From the NCBI GenBank assembly GCA_018224455.1, contig JAGTUY010000220.1:1-6254 (forward strand): a stretch of DNA of 6,254 nucleotides, written 5' to 3'. Positions 1 to 5,532 of the stretch are shown one piece after another. Under the pieces are notes generated by a model. The model was not told where the DNA came from. It worked only from the letters and a program-made list of their open reading frames with translations, and made no database searches. The translations under genes were made by a program, and so were the position numbers. Origin of the DNA: Desulfosarcina sp. GTDB lineage: Bacteria > Desulfobacterota > Desulfobacteria > Desulfobacterales > Desulfosarcinaceae. Within the stretch, counting starts at the first letter, position 1, and each line of letters begins with the position of its first letter.

Positions 1-169
1 CGGTATCGAAAAGAATCCGGAGGCCTCCGGTCTCGATCAGGGCAACCGTTGACCAGCCCAGTGCACCGCGGTTGGAAGAAACCGGGATACCCGGAAGGAG
101 GATGGTGTAACGCTGGCGCGTGCGGCCGGTTGCACTCTTGGCGCCGGTGGGTGTCACCTGTTTTTGCAT
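1..169 (-). CDS. Metallo-beta-lactamase-fold hydrolase, N-terminal fragment
   Basis: Only the first 56 codons are inside the window; the gene continues past the left edge. The start ATG (169-167) has a good Shine-Dalgarno AAAGGAA (complement of 177-183) seven bases upstream. After a basic, flexible first 20 residues comes a segment typical of the opening beta strands of MBL-fold enzymes: SNRGALGWSTVALIETGG at residues 32-49, then LRILFDT. In this superfamily that strand pair leads into the HxHxDH zinc-binding motif, which would lie beyond the edge, so neither catalytic competence nor substrate can be judged. Related proteins include lactonase-like and other metal-dependent hydrolases. The gene is divergent from the acyltransferase to its right, so it is not in the same operon. 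The superfamily call is fairly secure; a specific function is not possible. Confidence 0.75.
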   Translation of the reverse strand, partial: MQKQVTPTGAKSATGRTRQRYTILLPGIPVSSNRGALGWSTVALIETGGLRILFDT

Positions 170-226
170 GTTAGGATTCCTTTCGTCCGTGGATTGACCG
201 GATCAGAAGCGGGCCATCGTCGCGGC

Positions 227-261
227 TTGATGCAGGTTTTTCTGGTTTTGCATCATTGCAA
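227..261 (+). promoter_or_regulatory. Weak candidate promoter and overlapping inverted repeat upstream of plsC
   Basis: TTGATG (227-232) and CATCAT (251-256) are separated by 18 bases, each matching four of six sigma-70 consensus positions on the plus strand. The candidate -10 lies inside a short perfect inverted repeat, TTGCA-TCAT-TGCAA (248-261), which could be an operator. This is the most AT-rich part of the divergent region between the MBL-fold gene and plsC, so regulatory signals are expected here. The matches are weak and could be chance. I saw no convincing promoter for the MBL-fold gene on the opposite strand. Confidence 0.2.
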
Positions 262-320
262 GATCAATTCAAAGGCACCCACGGGCGGCATCCGGCGGTG
301 AATTTTTACCGGGCCAGGAC

Positions 321-350
321 GGCTTGGGTGGAAACCGATCCGCCCAAGCC
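321..350 (+). other. Long GC-rich hairpin in the plsC leader
   Basis: GGCTTGGGTGG (321-331) pairs with CCGCCCAAGCC (340-350) to give an 11-bp stem with a single G-U wobble and an 8-base loop. No T tract follows on either strand, so it does not look like an ordinary intrinsic terminator. It lies 78 bases before the plsC start codon, so on a plus-strand transcript it would be a structured 5' leader element. It is also an argument against starting plsC translation at the in-frame ATG at 324, which falls inside the stem. Apart from this hairpin and the weak promoter to its left, nothing recognisable is seen in 170-428. Confidence 0.45.
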
Positions 351-428
351 CCTGTTGCCGGATGGGGAGTTGTTCGGATCCACGCCGACCCGGGTTGCCA
401 TTCATCCCCGAAGGGTCAGGTATTTCGG

Positions 429-1130
429 ATGAAAAGGCTGCAATCCGCACTACTGTGGGTGACAGGGTCGCTCTTTTTTGCGCTGACCTTCGTCATCCTT
501 TCCACCGGTCTGTTCCTGCTGTCCCGGGAGCGGGTGTTTACCCTGGCCCGGTTCCTTTTTTCCGTGCATATCAAAATTATGGGTATTCGGCTCAAGGTAA
601 CGGGACTGGACGGTCTGGATCGGACGCGGACCTATCTGATCATGGGCAATCACCAAAGCCTGTTCGACCTGTTCGTGATTCCTGCCGCCATCCCTTTGAC
701 CTATGTGGCCGTTGAAGCGGCTTACCACTTTTCGATACCCTTGTGGGGCAGTTTGGTCACCCGCTGGGGATGCATCCCCATCTATCGAGACAACCTGGAA
801 AAAGCCAAGCAGAGTCTTGAGATCGCCAGGCAGCGACTGCGCGAGGGAACATCCATCATCATTCTGCCCGAGGGCCACCGGACACTCACCGGAGAGATGG
901 GTGAGTTCAAAAAAGGCCCTTTTCATCTGGCCTGCCGGGCGGGGGCCGATATCCTGCCATTTGCCATTCAAGGCCTTTTTGAATACAATCGAAAAGGAAG
1001 CTTTTCTCTGGATCCCAAACCGGTGCGCGTATCCATCGGGCCGCCTATCCCCTATGCGGTGTGTGCCCGGATGACGCCGGAGCAGCTGCGGGACCATGTT
1101 CGCCGTGTCATCGCCGACCTGGCCTCGTAA
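429..1130 (+). CDS. plsC: 1-acyl-sn-glycerol-3-phosphate acyltransferase (PlsC family)
   Basis: This 233-residue protein should transfer an acyl chain to lysophosphatidic acid to make phosphatidic acid at the inner membrane, in phospholipid synthesis. The family motifs are in order: NHQSLFD at residues 74-80 (catalytic His75 and Asp80 of NHx4D), GCIPIYRDN at 114-122, LPEGHRT at 146-152, and ILPFAIQG at 175-182. A hydrophobic segment at about 8-31 is the membrane anchor. Length is normal for PlsC. I start at the ATG at 429 rather than the in-frame ATG at 324, because the extra 35 residues are polar, unlike the family, and overlap a strong hairpin; the 429 start puts the membrane segment at the N-terminus. 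The ribosome site is weak (AAGGGTCAGG, 411-420). Motif III reads PEGHR where PEGTR is commonest. Acyl acceptor specificity is inferred from the family and could be another lysolipid. The gene stands alone, convergent with the following operon. Confidence 0.88.
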   Translation: MKRLQSALLWVTGSLFFALTFVILSTGLFLLSRERVFTLARFLFSVHIKIMGIRLKVTGLDGLDRTRTYLIMGNHQSLFDLFVIPAAIPLTYVAVEAAYHFSIPLWGSLVTRWGCIPIYRDNLEKAKQSLEIARQRLREGTSIIILPEGHRTLTGEMGEFKKGPFHLACRAGADILPFAIQGLFEYNRKGSFSLDPKPVRVSIGPPIPYAVCARMTPEQLRDHVRRVIADLAS

Positions 1131-1150
1131 ACCGTCCGGTATCTTCGTTG

Positions 1151-1164
1151 CGGGGCATCCCCCG
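1151..1164. terminator. Possible bidirectional hairpin between convergent genes
   Basis: CGGGG-CATC-CCCCG forms a compact perfect 5-bp GC stem with a 4-base loop, between the ends of plsC (1130) and the TPR lipoprotein gene (1255). Convergent genes usually need termination here. Neither strand has a T tract after the stem, so efficient Rho-independent termination is doubtful. A second, imperfect hairpin with arms ATGCAC (1200-1205) and GTGCAT (1222-1227) is closer to the lipoprotein stop codon and also lacks a T tract. Termination may be Rho-dependent. Confidence 0.25.
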
Positions 1165-1254
1165 TTACTGCGGCCTTGACCTGAATCAACGTCGACTGGA
1201 TGCACACCGCAGGGCGGATCGGTGCATGTCGTATGGATGCCGCGTGTAAGCATG

Positions 1255-2562
1255 TCAGGGCAGGGTTTCGATTTTTTGCATCAACCGGCGGGCGTTGTCG
1301 ATGTTCTCACGGGCGTTGTCGTGATTCGGATCGTAGGCCAGGGCGGTCTCCCATTCGTCAATGGCTGATTTCAGATCTTCGTTGATGAAGTGTTTCACGC
1401 CGTTGCGATAATGAATCTGGGCCAGGCTGGCCAACCGGGTACGGACCGTTTCATTCAAGGTCATGCTGGCCTGATGGCCTTCATCGGCTTTCTCCAGCAC
1501 CTTTCTGGCCTCGAGGAAACGCTTGTGGTCGAAGTGGTCCAGGGCCAGCCGGTAACGCGCTTCGGTGGCCAGATCGCGGGCGTCCATGCTGTCGGGCGTC
1601 TCCTCGAGCAGCCGTTCGAGGCGGGCAAGACTCTGCTGATATTCCCCCTTATCAAAATAGTCCCGGGCGTTGGCGAGGACGAGTGCGGTCTGTCGCCGTT
1701 GCAGGGCGGCCTGCAGCGCTTCCTCGGCGGCATCTTTTCCTGTGAACCCGTCCGGAACCATAGCAAGAGACGACCGGGCGGCTTCCAGCAGCCCCGATAC
1801 AATCTGGGCGGTGGCCTGTTGCAGATGGATGGTGTGGATCAGGACCTGGACCTCAGGATCATTTGGATTCGCCTGCACGGCCAGGGCCAGGGCGCCGTCA
1901 AGGTCATTTTCCGCCAGCAGCCTATTGGATTGGGCCAGTTGATTGAGCGGCTTTTTTTTGCGGACTTTCTTTGTCGGTCTCTTTTCCAGTTTGGGCAGGA
2001 TCAGCAGGGTGCCGGGCTTCAGCGCCTGGTCCACCGGCAGATCGTTGAACCAGGCCACGAGAAAGGCTTTTTCTTCATCGCCAAAGACGGCTTTGGCGAC
2101 GGTCACAGGCTGGTCTCCGGGCGCCGACAGGTGCACGGCCAGGGGAAAGGGTGAAAAGCGTGCATTGATCTGTATCAAGGCCGGCCGAAAAGTGGGATCC
2201 AAGCGAAGCGCAGCCAGAAAGTGGTTGCGAGCCGCCGCCGGCTGGTTATTTTTCAGTTCTACCATCCCGTTTTGATGGTGGGCATGCACCGCTTCGGCAA
2301 TCTTGCTTTCAAGACGTGATATTTCGCGGACGGCCGCCGCTGGGTCCACCGCTATCCGGCCAACCAGCCGCCAGTGATCCAATGCCATGGGGAGTTCACC
2401 GCGGGCCTCCAGCGAGCGGGCCCGCTCGCTGAGGTTGCCGGCCTGTGCCGCCGTCCACCAGGGACCGCCACTTAAAAGCGCCGATACCGAATTCATCGTG
2501 CCCGCGCAGCCGCAAAGGATCACGGTGGCAATGATGGCGACAACTGGATACAAGCGTCTCAT
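1255..2562 (-). CDS. LysM-like and TPR-repeat lipoprotein
   Basis: This is a 435-residue exported protein. The signal peptide (residues 1-18) ends in a lipobox LCGC with the lipidated cysteine at 19; Cys at the -2 position is slightly unusual. Residues about 84-134 form a TPR-like helical pair (with AARNHFLAALRLDP). Residues about 143-192 resemble a LysM module (GDQPVTVAKAVFGD ... LKPGTLLILP), followed by a lysine-rich linker (193-204). The rest is further TPR-like helices, ending in a clear TPR at about 384-416 (AIDEWETALAYDPNHDNA). LysM modules usually bind peptidoglycan and TPRs bind proteins, so a role as an envelope scaffold is inferred. It is the last gene of the operon. Its ATG overlaps the preceding stop codon by one base (TGATG) with no strong ribosome site, so translational coupling is likely. 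The LysM module is divergent and binding is not certain. No enzymatic motif was seen. Confidence 0.8.
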   Translation of the reverse strand: MRRLYPVVAIIATVILCGCAGTMNSVSALLSGGPWWTAAQAGNLSERARSLEARGELPMALDHWRLVGRIAVDPAAAVREISRLESKIAEAVHAHHQNGMVELKNNQPAAARNHFLAALRLDPTFRPALIQINARFSPFPLAVHLSAPGDQPVTVAKAVFGDEEKAFLVAWFNDLPVDQALKPGTLLILPKLEKRPTKKVRKKKPLNQLAQSNRLLAENDLDGALALAVQANPNDPEVQVLIHTIHLQQATAQIVSGLLEAARSSLAMVPDGFTGKDAAEEALQAALQRRQTALVLANARDYFDKGEYQQSLARLERLLEETPDSMDARDLATEARYRLALDHFDHKRFLEARKVLEKADEGHQASMTLNETVRTRLASLAQIHYRNGVKHFINEDLKSAIDEWETALAYDPNHDNARENIDNARRLMQKIETLP

Positions 2563-3563
2563 CAGTTGAGGTCTGCCGGGATTCGGGTAGTGAGCACGGT
2601 TGCGAACTGCTCCGCGTTGATCCGGTTGTCGATGGGGGTGCGATGGATGCCGTACCGGTCGGCGAAAAAGGGATTGTCCCCCGCTCGTCGGATGAAGGCG
2701 GCTGCGAACCCGAGCTTGGCGGCCATGGCGGAGACCAGGTCGTTGGTGTCGCCGTGTGGATAGGCCAGAAACAGGCAGGGGTCATCCACCTGCGTTTTGA
2801 TCGCCTGGCGCGCCAGGCGCAGTTCGGACGCCACGGACTTGAAATGGGCTTCGAATGTCTGCCCGCTGGTCCGACGGGTCAATGAACGCCCGCTTCGTCC
2901 TCGGCATCCGATGGTAAAGCCGTCTTTGTGGGACTGCCTGATCTGGTTCCAGGTCATGGCATTCCTGCGGCCCACGCCGTCGGTGGATAGGAACACCGTT
3001 GCGCTGAATCCCAGCTCTTTCAAGATGGGAATGCCGGTCGCGTAGACGCTTTGGGATGCGGTATCGAAGGTGATCAACACCGACCGGTTGGGGAGCTGAC
3101 CGGAGAATTTCATGAATTCGGTCAGTTGATCGGGGGTGATGGTGACGAAGCCCTGGGTTTTCAACCAGCGCATCTGGTCGTAGAAGGCGGACCGCGACAC
3201 CTGCTCGGTTGAATCACCAATATCCGAATAGGCCAATACGGGAACGGTCTGATAGCCGTCAGGGGTCAGACCACCGGGACGAAACGGGGCCGTGGGAACC
3301 AAGACCGATTCACCCCCGGAAAAAGCCTCCCTGCCGTTGTATTCAACGATCATCCACCCCATGGCCGCATCGTTTAAAAAACGCTGGGCGATGGAGGTCG
3401 GCGTGTCGGCGTGGCGGGCTCCGACCAGAAGGGGCAGCAAAGGGGAGGGGGCGGTGTTCATCTCCTCGCCATGGATGGCTGGAGGAAGCAGGGCCGCAGC
3501 GATCAGCAAGGCCGCACAGATGAGGATTCGGTATGATTGATGTCTAATCGGTTGATTTGACAT
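2562..3563 (-). CDS. Exported LysM + NodB-fold protein with degenerate metal site
   Basis: This 333-residue protein has the fold signature of carbohydrate esterase family 4 (polysaccharide deacetylase), whose active members remove acetyl groups from peptidoglycan or other glycans. A signal peptide spans about residues 1-32. A LysM-like module lies at about 48-90 (HADTPTSIAQRF ... GGESVLVP). The NodB domain runs from about 107 to 325: VPVLAYSDIG, ITFDTASQSVY (164-174), GFSATVFLSTDG (185-196), LAYPHGDTND (266-275). Metal ligands are lost: TFDD reads TFDT (Asp167 kept, second Asp is Thr168), and the HxxxH motif is replaced by Arg221 and Gly225 in IGCRGRSGRSL (218-228). YHxI near the start reads YSDI. 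The frame is open throughout, so it is not an obvious pseudogene. It probably binds rather than deacetylates; that is inference. It overlaps the cyclase gene by 20 nt and the lipoprotein gene by 1 nt. The start at 3563 is supported by the signal peptide. Confidence 0.82.
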   Translation of the reverse strand: MSNQPIRHQSYRILICAALLIAAALLPPAIHGEEMNTAPSPLLPLLVGARHADTPTSIAQRFLNDAAMGWMIVEYNGREAFSGGESVLVPTAPFRPGGLTPDGYQTVPVLAYSDIGDSTEQVSRSAFYDQMRWLKTQGFVTITPDQLTEFMKFSGQLPNRSVLITFDTASQSVYATGIPILKELGFSATVFLSTDGVGRRNAMTWNQIRQSHKDGFTIGCRGRSGRSLTRRTSGQTFEAHFKSVASELRLARQAIKTQVDDPCLFLAYPHGDTNDLVSAMAAKLGFAAAFIRRAGDNPFFADRYGIHRTPIDNRINAEQFATVLTTRIPADLN

Positions 3564-5268
3564 AGGCTCTTTGTTTGATGGACGTCACGCGCCAGGTTTC
3601 CACGGGGGCGATTTTGCCCTTGATGGTGCGTGTGCCGGCCGGTTCCACACTGACGAGTGCGCGCAGACGGCCATAAACCGCCTCCGTCACCAGGACTTCA
3701 CCGGGGGTTGCCATCTCGCTGAGCCGAGACGCCAGGTTAACCGTGTCACCGATGACGGTATACTCCATTTTCACCTGGGAGCCAATGTTCCCCGCAACGA
3801 TCGGGCCGGTGTGGATACCGATGCCCACAGAAGACAAAAGAGGATTACCATGGATGCTGCGCATGTGCAACTGATCCTGAAGGTCCAGGGCGGTCCGCAC
3901 GGCCCGTTCCACATGATCCTTTCTGAACACCGGGACACCAAAAACCCCCAGCACGCCGTCGCCGATGAATTTATCCACGTAGCCGCCGTAATTCATGATG
4001 GTGCGGGTGGCAATCTCGAAATAGGTGTTGAGCATGTCGACCACCTCCTCCGGTTCCCGGTCTTCGGCGTAGGCGGTAAATCCCCGGATATCGGCAAAGA
4101 GAATCGTGGCGTCGTTCTTGTGGCCCTTGAGCCACATTTTTTCCGGGTCGGCCAGGATCATTTCCAGCACTTCTTCGCCCACATATTTGCCGAAGGATTG
4201 GCGGGTCAGCGTATGCTTGAATAGCGCTTCGCCCATCTGGTTGAAGGCGGTGGCCAGATTGCCCAGCTCGTCCTGGCGATTGAGTTCCACCCGGTGGTGG
4301 TAATCGCCCTTTCCGATGGCTTCGGTGGCGGCCACCAATTCCAAGATGGGTTTTGAAAATCGTAATCCCAGATAAACCGCAATGGCCAGGCCAACGGTCA
4401 TCATTACAACGGTTACATATATAATGAACCCTTTTTCCTTGTCGACCAGCTGCTCGATAAAATCCAATGAGACGCCCACATGGACCGCTCCCAGGATCTT
4501 GTCCTGAAAGATCACCTGCCGGGTCAGGTTCAACATCTGCTCGCCGGAACCGGCAACGAAAGAAAAGTAGGCAATGTCACCACGGACTTCCGGCGGTGCC
4601 ATGGGGGTGGGGGACGCCAGTGCCGTGCCGATCCGATCCACATCGGTGTGGGCCCGGATCAGACCGCGGTTGTCGGTCACGACTGCATAGCGAAGCCCTT
4701 CGGTGGCGGTGGCTTCTTTGATCAGGGTGTTGAGGTTGAGAATGTCGTTGTCGATGAGCGGAATGCGTGCGTTGTTGACAAAGTAATTGAGGCTCACCGT
4801 CCCAACGGTCACGGTCTGGTCGAAAAGTTGGGCCTTTTGCCGGCTGATGATAAAATAACTGAAAGAAACGATGGTGACGGTGACAACGATCAGTGCACCC
4901 GTGCAGAGTTTGAGCCAGATAGGGATGGCCGGGGCGGGCAGCCGCTCGGCCAGGCTGCCGCGCTGACGGAGAATGAGTTCTCGGATATTGTCCGACAGGG
5001 AGGCGACGGAGATCTTGAAGTTCTCATTGATTGCCGCTACCACAGCGGTTTCGGAGGCCAGCCCCAATTCGGTAATGATGTGGCCCAGGCGAACGGCCTG
5101 GCCGGTTTCGATCAGCCGCTGGCGCTGGGCGGCAAGGGCGGTTTCCAACGTTTTGTCGGTGATGATGCCCCGCTCGACCAATACCTGGCCAAGCTGCACA
5201 TCGCCCGGCGAGCGCCGGCGGAAAAAGTGCTGGATATCCGAGAACAGGGTTCTGAAGGCCTGCTGCAT
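3544..5268 (-). CDS. Membrane class III adenylate cyclase with MshEN-like N-terminus
   Basis: This 574-residue protein likely converts ATP to cAMP under control of several inputs. In order: two 24-residue MshEN-like repeats at residues 25-48 (QLGQVLVERGII...) and 60-83 (RLGHIITELGLA...); transmembrane helix at about 116-142; a Cache-like periplasmic sensor at about 143-280 (YAVVTDNRGLIRAHTD); second transmembrane helix at about 281-303; HAMP at about 300-353 (KP...DELGNLATAFNQM); cyclase domain at about 383-562. Catalytic residues are intact: metal-binding Asp393 (FADIRGF) and Asp437 (FIGDG), adenine-selecting Lys433 and Thr504 (EYTVIGD), transition-state Asn511 and Arg515 (NLASR). The Lys/Thr pair suggests an adenylate cyclase of class IIIb. 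I start at the ATG at 5268: it has AGAGGCGG seven bases upstream, whereas the upstream GTG (5322) and ATG (5313) lie only about 7-16 nt past the predicted transcription start. From 5322 the protein would be 592 residues. It is the first gene of the operon. Confidence 0.9.
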   Translation of the reverse strand: MQQAFRTLFSDIQHFFRRRSPGDVQLGQVLVERGIITDKTLETALAAQRQRLIETGQAVRLGHIITELGLASETAVVAAINENFKISVASLSDNIRELILRQRGSLAERLPAPAIPIWLKLCTGALIVVTVTIVSFSYFIISRQKAQLFDQTVTVGTVSLNYFVNNARIPLIDNDILNLNTLIKEATATEGLRYAVVTDNRGLIRAHTDVDRIGTALASPTPMAPPEVRGDIAYFSFVAGSGEQMLNLTRQVIFQDKILGAVHVGVSLDFIEQLVDKEKGFIIYVTVVMMTVGLAIAVYLGLRFSKPILELVAATEAIGKGDYHHRVELNRQDELGNLATAFNQMGEALFKHTLTRQSFGKYVGEEVLEMILADPEKMWLKGHKNDATILFADIRGFTAYAEDREPEEVVDMLNTYFEIATRTIMNYGGYVDKFIGDGVLGVFGVPVFRKDHVERAVRTALDLQDQLHMRSIHGNPLLSSVGIGIHTGPIVAGNIGSQVKMEYTVIGDTVNLASRLSEMATPGEVLVTEAVYGRLRALVSVEPAGTRTIKGKIAPVETWRVTSIKQRAYVKSTD

Positions 5269-5275
5269 CGCTGCA

Positions 5276-5283
5276 CCGCCTCT
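5276..5283 (-). promoter_or_regulatory. Ribosome binding site choosing the cyclase start
   Basis: On the minus strand AGAGGCGG lies seven bases before the ATG at 5268. The earlier in-frame starts, GTG at 5322 and ATG at 5313, have no comparable site and would sit almost at the 5' end of the transcript made from the promoter at 5336-5365. The site therefore favours a 574-residue product. Confidence 0.5.
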
Positions 5284-5335
5284 GTGGAGGGTCAGGGGGC
5301 GTCGAGTGACCATGACGGTCACCAGACTGAGCAGA

Positions 5336-5365
5336 ACTATAGTGGGGTGTATTGGCCGGTGTCAA
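5336..5365 (-). promoter_or_regulatory. Sigma-70 promoter of the cyclase operon
   Basis: On the minus strand, a perfect TTGACA -35 box (5360-5365) is followed after 18 bases by TATAGT (5336-5341), five of six matches to the -10 consensus. Transcription should begin near 5329, giving a leader of about 60 nt before the ATG at 5268. The three downstream genes overlap each other, so this promoter probably drives all of them. The -35 box lies in a 7-bp inverted repeat shared with the divergent promoter (TGTCAAC 5360-5366 and GTTGACA 5383-5389). Confidence 0.7.
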
Positions 5366-5383
5366 CACGCAGCTTGGGTATCG

Positions 5384-5412
5384 TTGACAGAGCGGTGACG
5401 GAAGTCTATTTT
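5384..5412 (+). promoter_or_regulatory. Sigma-70 promoter of the CBS-domain gene
   Basis: On the plus strand, a perfect TTGACA (5384-5389) is followed after 17 bases by TATTTT (5407-5412), four of six -10 matches. Transcription should begin near 5419, leaving a leader of about 113 nt before the CBS gene. The two divergent -35 boxes are only 18 bp apart (5366-5383), so polymerases at the two promoters would probably interfere with each other. Confidence 0.6.
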
Positions 5413-5437
5413 ATTGGTTAAGGCAACTGCCGCAAAC

Positions 5438-5457
5438 AGCCACCCAGTGGTTTTTTT
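5438..5457 (+). terminator. Terminator-like hairpin with T7 tract in the CBS gene leader
   Basis: The stem CCAC-CCA-GTGG (5440-5450), extendable by a G-U and an A-U pair, is followed directly by seven T residues (5451-5457) on the plus strand. This is the layout of a small intrinsic terminator, although the stem is short. It lies only about 20 nt after the predicted start of the CBS transcript and 76 nt before the start codon. No plus-strand gene ends just upstream, so it could be a leader attenuator. It could also be chance. Confidence 0.35.
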
Positions 5458-5467
5458 AAAAATCCCC

Positions 5468-5510
5468 TCAGGCAACCGGCTATCAGAGGCTGCAGCGGTT
5501 TCAGGCAACC
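5468..5510 (+). repeat. Direct repeats of AGGCAAC in the CBS gene leader
   Basis: TCAGGCAACC occurs at 5468-5477 and 5501-5510, 33 bp apart, and the core AGGCAAC occurs a third time at 5421-5427, right at the predicted start of the transcript. Between the two long copies, AACCG (5474-5478) can pair with CGGTT (5496-5500), so the repeats flank and partly enter a possible stem. They may be a regulator site or an RNA element; no known riboswitch class was recognised. Confidence 0.4.
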
Positions 5511-5532
5511 CTCATACAAAAGGCGGCGAAAG

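Noticed and set aside
253..450. 65-codon open frame on the minus strand in the divergent region
   Set aside because: It spans the 321-350 hairpin and the plsC start, has no convincing ribosome site, and the product is Pro/Arg/Gly-rich without a motif.
450..1253. 267-codon open frame on the minus strand, antisense to plsC
   Set aside because: The plus-strand frame carries all PlsC motifs; the antisense translation has no domain or signal and no ribosome site.
1390..2154. 254-codon open frame on the plus strand, antisense to the TPR lipoprotein gene
   Set aside because: Composition is a mirror of the repeated helical protein on the other strand; no motifs and no start signal.
3571..4224. 217-codon open frame on the plus strand, antisense to the cyclase domain
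   Set aside because: The His/Asp/Gly-rich translation is the typical shadow of the cyclase domain coding sequence.
5359..5368. GTGT-CA-ACAC palindrome over the cyclase -35 box as a possible CRP-like site
   Set aside because: The arms are only four bases and the spacing does not fit TGTGA-N6-TCACA; explained by the -35 hexamer itself.
4480..5421. 313-codon open frame on the plus strand, antisense to the cyclase gene
   Set aside because: It is fully opposite a gene with intact domains, its translation is rich in Gly, Asp and Gln with no recognisable motif, and GC-rich coding DNA commonly leaves long antisense frames open.
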